A program made the position numbers and the translations under genes. A DNA stretch of 64,000 nucleotides, taken from Nemertoderma westbladi (lineage: Eukaryota > Xenacoelomorpha > Nemertodermatida > Nemertodermatidae). A model generated the notes under the pieces. The model ran no database searches and was not told where the DNA came from. It worked only from the letters and a program-made list of their open reading frames with translations. The DNA lies in contig JAUCBJ010007488.1 in the NCBI GenBank assembly GCA_032718475.1, positions 62,001-126,000 on the forward strand, written 5' to 3'. Of this stretch, positions 45,959 through 54,898 are shown piece by piece; the stretch's first letter is position 1; the number at the start of each line of letters is the position of its first letter.

Positions 45959-46729
45959 ATCTGCTATCTGAGTTTATTAATATCAAATAAGTTTATATTT
46001 AGGCGAGCGGGCGTCGCTGCCTACTTCTCTTTGCCCCCGGACAGTGGGATTCTCAGCGCCGATGTACCGTCGTCGCGGTGTTTACGCCAACATGTAGCAA
46101 CAGCACGACAACGATAACCGGCACAAGTCACTCCACTGTCCGTCCCAAAGGCTTGGATCCACTTAGGTTCTTTCTATAGGAGAGTTGGGCTATTTTTTAC
46201 GATTGCGACTAGCTACTGTAAACATACTTTAGCCGTAACATTCACCTATAAACGCACAAATTCCACACAACTATCACTAACAGCACACATACAGGCCATT
46301 TGTCCGTTAGTCAGTGCCTTCCAGAATGTCACGTTATTACTGTGTATCCTTGGATACTAACAGTGTGCTATATATTCTCTATGCTATGCAATGGGACAAG
46401 CTTTCTATTGTTCTTTTAACTTGCTTCTAATTCTAGCGTGGGTGTTGCTATGGTGACATTATGGAATGCTAGCGGTAGAATTAGGGTAATTCTCATGCAT
46501 ACAGATCTGGGATGCTATTTAATAATAATTCTTTAATTGTCAATATCCTCTTTATGCATGATTTTATTAATTTTATCGGCTATTGACTATATGTTGGAGA
46601 TTCTCGCACTCTAATACACTCAATAGGATGAATCTCCGCTCCCATGATCTATTAATTAATGGAATTTTGGGAATGTTATAAATTGCACAAAATGACAATT
46701 TATGAAATTCATTTAAAATATGAATTTAA
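45959..46729. other. Non-coding
   Basis: GC-richer to about 46180, then AT-rich. No ORF, repeat or RNA gene recognised. Confidence 0.4.
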
Positions 46730-46774
46730 ATTTATTCCCGTGAATTTTATTATTTGATGTTAAGATTGACACAA

Positions 46775-47045
46775 TTTGATTCCAGAGCAGGTCTGGGGAC
46801 ATAGGATCCTTAATTCTATGAAATTTGTCTTTTAAGAGTATCGGTAAGGGCTACGATATCTTAATCGACTAGAATTGTTAATGGATCTGAATTTTACAGA
46901 TTTTAATAAATATTAAATTAATATTTAAGATGGGCACCGATTTATTCCAGAACTTGTCTGGGGACGTTAACCACTGATTCTAGAATTTGTCTTTCAAGTA
47001 TATCGGTGGGTGCCGCGATATCTTAATCGACTAGAATTACAGATG
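46775..47045. repeat. Imperfect ~180-bp tandem duplication
   Basis: Two copies share GGTCTGGGGAC or TGTCTGGGGAC, AATTTGTCTTT, a TATCGGT word, and GATATCTTAATCGACTAGAAT, in the same order about 180 bp apart (first copy from ~46780, second from ~46940). No coding sequence. Confidence 0.75.
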
Positions 47046-47578
47046 GTCAAAAGGTTTAACAGATTTATTTGCATTTTACGCTACTGTTAGAGGGACATCA
47101 CGCTACTATATGTATTATTTAATATAAGGTAGAAGAGCAATATCGCACGAAGCAATGTCAGTGTGAAGAGGCAAGTCGTTTCCAAGGTCTACCCAGAGCT
47201 TGGTTTAGCCGAGACACGAGGATCTGAACTTTGCATTCCTAATACTCTGCCTACCAATAATACTTAAATATAGTAGTGGCTTTATTGTACTTTAATAAGT
47301 ACGGACATTTCATCTTACTGTAGTCACGTATTTATAATATGATACGGACAGTAAGGAAAGAGAAAAATTATTTCTCGCCGTCACACTAAATATACATTAT
47401 ATATGTAATTACGTAATAAACACTAATATATTGCACTAATCTACCAAATAATCTAAAAATAACATTCTACTAAATAAAATTAAATAAAAACGATTATAAT
47501 AAAGTACATAATAATGTTCACATATAAAATATAATAAAATAGATAAAATAATATAGTCATACACCCACTCCAGACGTA
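47046..47578. other. Non-coding, downstream of pol
   Basis: AT-rich. The 3' LTR of the BEL element should lie downstream of pol, but I could not match any segment here to the 62.7-64.0 kb end. Confidence 0.4.
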
Positions 47579-50500
47579 TCACGTTAGGGAGTCCCTAGAT
47601 GTTTGAGGAATTAGGGAGGTGGTTGTGGGAAGAGTGTCTTGCCTTCCATAGTTTCCGGAGAGTTCTCTGTCTCTTTCCAGTAAACATAAACGACCAACTG
47701 GGCGATTGAGTTGTTGAGTCTCGAAGATTATGCCTGGCTTCTTGAAGTTACGCCGCATGACGACAAGTTCTACTGAGCGCACTAAACCATCGTCCGAGAG
47801 GTGAGTCTCGATGATACGACCTGTCTGCCACCGTTTACGTGGGAGGTCTGGATCTACAATAAGCACCATATCTCCGGCGCTGACGTTTTCTTGCTGCGCA
47901 AACCACTTAGTTCGAAATTGTAGCGTGGGCAGATAATGTTTCTCGAAATGGTCAGCGAAACGACGGGATAGCAGCTGCATAAGTTGCCAAGTTCGACGGC
48001 AGTATTCGTCTCCATCGGCAATCTCCGATCGTGGGAGCATGGCTACAGGTTTCTTCAGTAGGAAGTGCGCGGGTGTTAGCGCTTCCAGGGAATCGGGACT
48101 CGATGAGACTGGCATAAGCGGTCTCTCGTTGAGATAGGCAGCGATTTCCTCCATTAATGTCCGCAAAAGTTTGTCGGTGAGATACGCGCGGCATGGCACT
48201 ATAAAGTGAAATGCGGTTTTGACACTTCGAATTAATCTCTCCCAACTTCCTCCCCACCAAGGGGCGTCGGCGGCGTTGAAGGTCCAGCTAGACGCTGTTA
48301 TCCTTAGCTGGTCGTCCACCTGTCTTTGGTTCCAGTCCTTCACGTAAGCCTGTATTTCGTTGTTGGCACCAATGAAGTTCGTTCCCTTATCCGATCTCAT
48401 GGTATTACTCGTCCCGAAGCGAGCGATCTGTCGTCGTAAACTTAAGACGAAGCTGTTGGTAGATAGATCGTTCACCATATCGAGATGGATGGCTCTACAA
48501 GTCATGCACACGAAGATGACACACCATCTCTTGACTATAGTCCTAGCACGATATACTTCAATAGGGCCAAATAAATCTACACCAGTATTAGTAAAAGGTG
48601 GTTCATAGAAGCTTACTCGTTCCCTAGGTAATTCTGCCTCTCGCTGTGTTAAAGGCCTACTGAATGCTTTCCTACAGGGTATGCAGTTCCTAAGAACTTG
48701 GTTCAGAGCTCTACGGGGTTTATCAAAATAATAGCGAGTTCGAATTTCGCTAAGAATTCGTTCTCTACCAGCATGATAAAGTTTACTGTGAACATCTACA
48801 ATCATCTTGATTTGTACTTCAAGATTTCTAATAAGTATGGGGAATTTGGTGTCAAAGGATAAGGGCGCATTGGTGAGTCTTCCTCCAACACGTATTAACC
48901 CATCTATCATTGTGCTTGAGAATCGATCCCTTAAGCGCATCTGCGGATTTCTCAACAACAGGAAATACTTTTCGGAATCCTCATAGCATTGCAGGAGTCT
49001 CAGTATCTGCTTATTGGTTTCTTCATGCTCCTGGTGACTAATTTTCTCCTTTAGAAAACGGTCAGATGTCTTATATTTGGGTAAATTTTTAATAACATGA
49101 ACTTGTGCAGATGTCAATGGAGCGTTATCGCTAGTGGTCTTCGTCCTGGAGTAGTGATGATGAAAACATCGTCTTAAATATGTGACGGCTTTACAGAGCC
49201 GATTCCAGGAACTGTAATGATGCATTGCTCTCTGCAGCATGGGTGAGATTCCTTGCGAGACGTCTGGTATTCCAGATTTCCAATCTCTATCTCTAATTTC
49301 CACAACAGACTTATTTGTGCTGAGGGATTGGGGATCCGAAGCATCATTCCCGGAAGTATGTAATACAGATAGATCGATAGTCGGTTTAAATAACTTCGAT
49401 TTACTCGCCCGGGTTTTAGGTTTGACTGTCTCCGCTCCCTTGGCTTGTCTAATCTCTGCCGTAGTAAGGTGAGGAGGCCATTCATCCTCTTCCTTGCTCA
49501 GGAAGTCGGGTCCACCCAACCAATCTGGAGTATCTATCAGTTCCTGTGGAGTTGCTCCCCTGGAGGCGATATCGGCTGGATTAATCGTACCAGGGCAATG
49601 TCTCCATTGATCTATCTTTGTGCGACTAAGAATAATAGCTACTCTGTTAGTAACAAAAACGCTGAACTGACAGACTTCATTGGTTAGATACTCCAACACG
49701 AGTAAAGCGTCGGTCCAATAAACCGTTTTCTCCAGTGGATAGTCGATTTGTTCCGTTACGTTCCGGCCGATGGCTGTAGCGTATAAAGCCGCCTTTAACT
49801 CCGCTCGAGGAACCTTTAACTTGTTGTTAATCAATGCCTTAGAGGTAACCAAGGCGACTTTGATTCCATCCGGGGTTTCGACTCGCAGATATGCTACTAT
49901 ACCTATTCCCATGTCGCTGGCGTCTCCAAACACATGGAGTTGATAAGAATACGTAGGAAGAACATGGCCAAAATATGCACGGGAAATTATAAAGTTCTCG
50001 ATGGCAGGTAGAGAATCTTCCCATTTCATCCATTTCTTTAACAATTCTCCCTTAAGCGGATCGTCCCATGAGTGGTTTTCAAGCCACATTTGTTGTACTA
50101 AACTCCGAGCAATCAATATAACTGGGCTAATAAATCCCAATGGGTCGAAATAAGTGCTCAGGATGCTTAAACAAATCCGTTTGGTCCGAACTGGATTATC
50201 TCGCTGTTTTAACTGAAAAAACAGGATGTCTCTTTCAGTGTCCCACTTCAAGCCTAGCGTCTTGGTTTCAGGAAGATCGTCCTTTATTAAGTCTAGGTCT
50301 TTCGTTCCTCGGTCTTCTACCGGTATGGCTTCCAGAAACTCACGGGAGTTGCTAGTGAATTTCGTCAGTCGAAATCCACCTCTTTTCAAACACTCTACCG
50401 TTCCTTTCGCGACAGATATGGCTTCTTCTACTGATGGAAGGGACCTTAAATTGTCGTCCATGTATATATTTCGTTTTATGTTGTCTATCACTTCTTTTGA

Positions 50501-52189
50501 GAAGGAGTCTCGGTTGTCATTCGCAGTGGTTCGCACCACGGAGCAGGCGTTGGAAGGGCTTGATATGATTCCAAAAGCCTGGATGGTCATCCAATACTCT
50601 ACCGGTTTCTGATTGAGGTCTCCTTCAGGCCACCACAGAAATCTCAGGCTGTCTCTATCTCTATCCAGCGCCTTGACTTGTAAGAACATTCCCTCTATAT
50701 CTGAGGCGAACGCGATGGAATATTGTCTTAATCTTAAAAGTATTCCCAACAAAGATTGGAGTAAGTTGGGTCCTGGTAACAACTCGGAATTGAGGGATTG
50801 GCCCATATATAGGGCGGAGCCATCGAATACGACTCGTACTTCGTGGGGTTTACCGGGTTTGGGAACGTAATGATGTGTTAAGTAATACGTTCTCTCAGTC
50901 ACTGGTGTTCCTTCCGGTACTTGCTCCACGTATCCCTTTGTTATAAATTTCCTCAGCTGTGTTTGGTACATTTCTTTCACGGAAGCATTAGCTGTAAGGC
51001 GTCGATGTAATTGAGCGATTCTTTTCTCTGCCAAGGGTCTGTTATTTATAAATCTAGGTTCTCGTTTTCGAAATGGTAGGCCGATTTCATATCTACCTTG
51101 GTCTTTTAGAAAACGTGTAGTTATTTCCTGGATTTGCTTGGCTCTTTCTTCTTCTATCGATAGAGCCTTATCATATAAATTGGGCTCTACCAGTTCCTGA
51201 GTAAAGAATCGTACGGCTAGCTCGTCCCGAGTTCTAGCGTTGTAGCGCTCTATCTCATCGTTTAGTTCGTCATTGTAAGCGATGGGTTCCGATGGGCGAA
51301 TCAGTTGACATAGGTTCACCTGATTTTTCCAAGTTTGGTTTTCTGTAAGTAGGTCGATTGTGTTCTCTTCATCGAAGAGTTGGTAGATGTCGTCATTATC
51401 TGAGGAGTATGGTGTTCCCTCAGTTAGTTCGTCCACCTCACTGCTCTCCACTTCCCAATCATTTACTTGGTGTATTTGTTCTTGTGGCATTCTCTCTTCG
51501 AGAGTCCTGCGGGAAGGGCCAGTAAAGTACCAACCTACTCTAGTTCTTACTGCATAGGTTTGCAGTGGCTGTGGTTGAGCAGGCCGTTTCTCCAATGTTT
51601 CGAGCGCCTCATGCGCGTTTTGGCCGATGAGTATTTGCACTCCAGGATAATCTGTCTGGAATCGAGGTATCTTAAGATGTTGGATGCTCTCATCCTCGTC
51701 CCAATTATAAAGGTCTGCTTGAGTAGTGGCGAAGTTCTTTATAGCCGCCATTTTTACCGACCTTATACCTTGTGCTCCTAACTTATCCTGGGGGGTGGAC
51801 AACACACCTACATAGTAATCTGCCGTTAAGGTAAATTTCCAAACCTGCATAATTCCTGACATATTCAATTTAGTCCGGAATTTGGGTTGTCCAGCAAAGA
51901 TATCTTCGGCTAATTCTTGATCGATGAATGTTCCTGTGCTGCCGGAGTCAAGGAGTGCGTTCACTATGTAACTTTTGTTAGGACCGTGAACTCTTACCTG
52001 CACTACAGGAAATTCTCTGATTCCTACGTTGGAAGTTGGAGCTTTCCAAGATGGTTGTTTGGCAAAAGTAGTTGGGGGAAACTCATTGTTGGTGTCCTTT
52101 TCATAAGTAAGTGCTCGATACACTGCGGTATTGATTAGATAACAGGATTCGTTGGCGTCGGAGAATTCGTCAGTATAGAATCCTTCCAT
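47579..52189 (-). CDS. pol: BEL/Pao Pol polyprotein
   Basis: 1,536 residues from ATG 52189, intact. The frame is open further up to the Gag stop at 52271-52273. Order of domains: retropepsin-like protease (DUF1758 type) with LLDSGSTGTFI, catalytic D near residue 81; reverse transcriptase with ASDIEGMFLQV, FGIISSPSNAC and YMDD near 576; Pao-type A17 region with LGLKWD; RNase H with FGDAS near 753 and the PGTINPAD motif; integrase HH-CC finger (HSKLYHAGRE...NCIPCRK) and catalytic core with GVDLFGP, SDKGTNF and an E in GGSWERLIRSVK; C-terminal DUF5641-like segment (RKRWQTGRI). It processes, copies and integrates the element. All catalytic residues I looked for are present, so it may be functional apart from the broken Gag. 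Confidence 0.96.
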   Translation of the reverse strand: MEGFYTDEFSDANESCYLINTAVYRALTYEKDTNNEFPPTTFAKQPSWKAPTSNVGIREFPVVQVRVHGPNKSYIVNALLDSGSTGTFIDQELAEDIFAGQPKFRTKLNMSGIMQVWKFTLTADYYVGVLSTPQDKLGAQGIRSVKMAAIKNFATTQADLYNWDEDESIQHLKIPRFQTDYPGVQILIGQNAHEALETLEKRPAQPQPLQTYAVRTRVGWYFTGPSRRTLEERMPQEQIHQVNDWEVESSEVDELTEGTPYSSDNDDIYQLFDEENTIDLLTENQTWKNQVNLCQLIRPSEPIAYNDELNDEIERYNARTRDELAVRFFTQELVEPNLYDKALSIEEERAKQIQEITTRFLKDQGRYEIGLPFRKREPRFINNRPLAEKRIAQLHRRLTANASVKEMYQTQLRKFITKGYVEQVPEGTPVTERTYYLTHHYVPKPGKPHEVRVVFDGSALYMGQSLNSELLPGPNLLQSLLGILLRLRQYSIAFASDIEGMFLQVKALDRDRDSLRFLWWPEGDLNQKPVEYWMTIQAFGIISSPSNACSVVRTTANDNRDSFSKEVIDNIKRNIYMDDNLRSLPSVEEAISVAKGTVECLKRGGFRLTKFTSNSREFLEAIPVEDRGTKDLDLIKDDLPETKTLGLKWDTERDILFFQLKQRDNPVRTKRICLSILSTYFDPLGFISPVILIARSLVQQMWLENHSWDDPLKGELLKKWMKWEDSLPAIENFIISRAYFGHVLPTYSYQLHVFGDASDMGIGIVAYLRVETPDGIKVALVTSKALINNKLKVPRAELKAALYATAIGRNVTEQIDYPLEKTVYWTDALLVLEYLTNEVCQFSVFVTNRVAIILSRTKIDQWRHCPGTINPADIASRGATPQELIDTPDWLGGPDFLSKEEDEWPPHLTTAEIRQAKGAETVKPKTRASKSKLFKPTIDLSVLHTSGNDASDPQSLSTNKSVVEIRDRDWKSGIPDVSQGISPMLQRAMHHYSSWNRLCKAVTYLRRCFHHHYSRTKTTSDNAPLTSAQVHVIKNLPKYKTSDRFLKEKISHQEHEETNKQILRLLQCYEDSEKYFLLLRNPQMRLRDRFSSTMIDGLIRVGGRLTNAPLSFDTKFPILIRNLEVQIKMIVDVHSKLYHAGRERILSEIRTRYYFDKPRRALNQVLRNCIPCRKAFSRPLTQREAELPRERVSFYEPPFTNTGVDLFGPIEVYRARTIVKRWCVIFVCMTCRAIHLDMVNDLSTNSFVLSLRRQIARFGTSNTMRSDKGTNFIGANNEIQAYVKDWNQRQVDDQLRITASSWTFNAADAPWWGGSWERLIRSVKTAFHFIVPCRAYLTDKLLRTLMEEIAAYLNERPLMPVSSSPDSLEALTPAHFLLKKPVAMLPRSEIADGDEYCRRTWQLMQLLSRRFADHFEKHYLPTLQFRTKWFAQQENVSAGDMVLIVDPDLPRKRWQTGRIIETHLSDDGLVRSVELVVMRRNFKKPGIIFETQQLNRPVGRLCLLERDRELSGNYGRQDTLPTTTSLIPQTSRDSLT

Positions 52190-52246
52190 CTCAGATTCTT
52201 GATCAGTGTCGTTTACATCACTGAATTGGACATGTAGTTCGGGCTC

Positions 52247-52255
52247 ACTTACCTG
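52247..52255 (-). promoter_or_regulatory. Perfect 5' splice-site match CAG|GTAAGT at the Gag-Pol border
   Basis: The minus strand reads CAGGTAAGT five codons after the Gag TAA. It matches the metazoan donor consensus at all nine positions. Whether it is used, and to which acceptor, is unknown. Confidence 0.4.
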
Positions 52256-52270
52256 ACTCAGTTTGTCTCG

Positions 52271-52489
52271 TTAGAACTCACTGTGTAACAAGATGTGATG
52301 TTTCGCGCCACACTTTGCACACTTTATGTCGGAGTAACAGGTTCGCCGTTGGTGTCCTGGTCTGAGACAATTATAGCATAACCGCTTGTCCCACACGACT
52401 GCACGTCTGTCTACAAGGGATTTCTTTAGAAATTCAGCACACGCACTCAAATGGTGGGTCCCGTCGCACAGCGCACAGTTAGGTTTTAT
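52271..52489 (-). CDS. gag: 3' part of BEL Gag: nucleocapsid zinc knuckles
   Basis: Downstream portion of the Gag separated from its 5' part by the nested element. It reads three knuckles: CALC...HHLSAC, CYNCLRPGHQRRTC (CX2CX4HX4C) and CAKCGAKHHILLH, the arrangement typical of BEL/Pao Gag C-termini, which bind element RNA. Ends at TAA (52271-52273). The frame matches the upstream Gag exactly across the TTTAT site, so the insertion is the only break. Confidence 0.85.
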   Translation of the reverse strand: MKPNCALCDGTHHLSACAEFLKKSLVDRRAVVWDKRLCYNCLRPGHQRRTCYSDIKCAKCGAKHHILLHSEF

Positions 52490-53028
52490 TGTGACGGGAT
52501 CCAGGAGGGATCCCGATTTATCCGATGTGGTATTTAGTCCACGCGTCCCCGCCGTGTATAAGAGTGAAATAAAGATAACTGAGTTCTGAAGTTCGGTGTA
52601 TAATAATAGGTTACAGGATATAGATATATTGTGAATTATACGGTAGGCGGGATACGGTAACTAAAGTCCCGTGATCCCCTAACTAAACTAATTGGCTTTA
52701 CCCTACGCTAGCACTGCTGCACTGAGATAACTGAATCACTGATTAATAGGTTATTGGTTATATTGCACGGTGGCCTTACTGCTACTCAATCGATGCTATT
52801 CCCCCCCTCTGATTGGTTAATACCCTTGTTGGCGCCCCGTGGAGTATTCCCGTTCACTCCACCTGTTCTCTCTGGGTTAGGGGTTTGGCCCCTGACCCTC
52901 TATTGTGTGCTTCCTTCCCACTCTTATTGGGATGGCACGAGTTGGTTAATTGCCCAATCTCGTGGCTCCCAATATTGCTTATCGGCTTACAACTTTATGG
53001 GGTGTTGGCGGGATTGAATAAGCTAACA
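52490..53028 (-). repeat. 3' LTR of the nested element
   Basis: 539 bp, TG...CA ends. It has a terminal hairpin: CGGGATCC and GGATCCCG around a 5-nt loop within the first 22 bp of the plus strand. Confidence 0.95.
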
Positions 53029-53037
53029 CTCCCCCCC
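53029..53037 (-). promoter_or_regulatory. Polypurine tract next to the 3' LTR
   Basis: The minus strand reads GGGGGGGAG directly before TGTTAGC, the start of the 3' LTR. This is the expected plus-strand DNA primer. A perfect 11-bp hairpin (53038-53048 with 53056-53066, ATGCTATCTTC) abuts it. Confidence 0.7.
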
Positions 53038-53066
53038 ATGCTATCTTCCCGGTAAGAAGATAGCAT

Positions 53067-53699
53067 CAACCAAAAAGTGCGCTACAATCCCGCTGGATCC
53101 CGATCTAGTATCGGGTGTGGGGTGGAATTCTTTTCTCTTGGAGCCGGCTTTCCAGGCCGCCCCCTATGGGTATGATAACGCTACCCTGTGTGCCTGGCGT
53201 CTCATGTCGGGCCGATCGCGCTCGTCTCTCACACGATTTTTGTTTCCCCAACACTTTCGCCCTTGACTCTCCTTTCACTCTACTCTCGGACTTCTCTGTT
53301 CCTTACTCAGCCTCTTACTCCTTCCCCCCCACGCTTGAATTGCGCTCACACTATCTCCACACTATCTCCATACCACCTCTCGCTATCTCTCTTGCCACTC
53401 CCTAAGGCTTTAATCTCTAATGCTACCCCTGTGCTATCATACTGTCTACCTACTGCTTACTAACTCTAACTATCTAACTAACTCTGCTAACTACTAACTC
53501 TTACTACTTCTAGCTCTAACTGAGAGCCTCTAACTTTCTACTGACTCTAACTCTCTACTAAGTCTAACTAACTCCTACTAACTTTCTACTTCTACCAACT
53601 CTACTTGACTCCTCTGAGTCTACCAACTCTGCTTAACTAGCTCTACTAACTCTACTCCACTAGCTCTGCTAACTCTACTCCACTAGCTCTGCTAACTCT
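53067..53699. other. 3' untranslated CT-rich region of the nested element
   Basis: No coding sequence. It grades from unique sequence into TAACTCTACT-like low complexity. Confidence 0.5.
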
Positions 53700-54840
53700 A
53701 CTCCACTCTTCTAACTACGTGGCGCTTGCGGTGCCCACAACCACTCTACTATCTGGCACCCTATGTGCCCTTCTACTACTCAACTACCTCTCTAGCTCTA
53801 CTACCTGGCACCCTATGTGCCCCCTCTGCTCTACTCTACTACCTGGCACCCTGTGTGCCCTCTCTACTACACTACTACCTCTCTAACTTACTACCTGGCA
53901 CCCTATGTGCCCGTCTCTACTCTTCTACTCTCTGGCACCCTATGTGCCCGTCTCTACTCCTCTACATCCCCTTTACGTCTTATCGCCTACACGTGACGCT
54001 CTGAGTGCCGGCAGAGTGGGTACGTTAATTATGTGAACTACTACTGACTCTACTAACTCTACTAACTCTCTTCTAACTCTACTAACTCTTTTTTGTGCCC
54101 GCCACCTCTTGTGCCCGGCACCTTCTAACTCTACTAACTGGCACCCTATGTGCCCTCTCTACTACTCTACACTATCTCTAACTCTCTAACTCTACTACCT
54201 GGCACCCTATGTGCCTTCTCTACTACTCAACTCTATCTCTAATTCTCTAACTCTACTGCCTGGCACCCTATGTGCCCGTCTACTACTCTACTCTTTTTGT
54301 GCCCGGCACCTCTTGTGCCCGGCACCCACCCTAATTAACATACCTCGCTCTTACATCAAACACATCATCACGCCCGTGCCCCACTAAGTTCAGCGCATTC
54401 CCTACTAACTCTAACTACGTGGCGCTTACGGTGCCCACAACCCTCTACTGCTACTACTAACACCCCTAACTAGCGGTACTACGTACCCTCTTACTACTCT
54501 AGCTCTCTCTACTAGCTAGCGGTACAACGTACCCTCTTACTACTCTAGCTCTCTCTACTAGCTAGCGGTACAACGTACCCTCTTACTACTCCTACTCTCT
54601 AGCCGGTACTTACGTACCCTCTAACTCTTACTCTCTAACCGGTACTTACGTACCCCCTAACTCTAACTAACTAGCGGTACTTACGTACCTACTAACTCTT
54701 ACTAACTCTCTAACGGTACTACGTACCCCTTAACTCCTACTCTCTAACGGTAGAGAGACTCTCTAACTCTTACTCTAACACTAACTATCAGTGCTAACTG
54801 ACTAACTAACTAACTCTGACCCTAGGTACTATGTACCTCC
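53700..54840. repeat. Array of ~16 short palindromic hairpins in the 3' untranslated region
   Basis: Two families. Family 1, GGCACCCTATGTGCC (5-bp stem GGCAC/GTGCC), lies at 53755, 53807, 53845 (CTGTG loop), 53897, 53934, 54140, 54201 and 54262; related GGCGCTTGCGGTGCC-type copies lie near 53720 and 54421. Family 2, GGTAC-(3 to 4 nt)-GTACC, lies at 54475, 54521, 54567, 54605, 54641, 54676, 54715 and 54825. Spacers are low-complexity CTAACTCTACT-like pyrimidine-rich DNA. No ORF. Stems are kept while spacers vary in length. Confidence 0.85.
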
Positions 54841-54898
54841 TAAATAACTCCTAACTACCTAACTTCTACCTACTTTATTATTTAATTATTTTATTTAA

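Noticed and set aside
42523-47578. LTR of the BEL element at the downstream side
   Set aside because: I compared this stretch by eye with 62.7-64.0 kb and with the satellite-flanking repeats and found no convincing matching segment.
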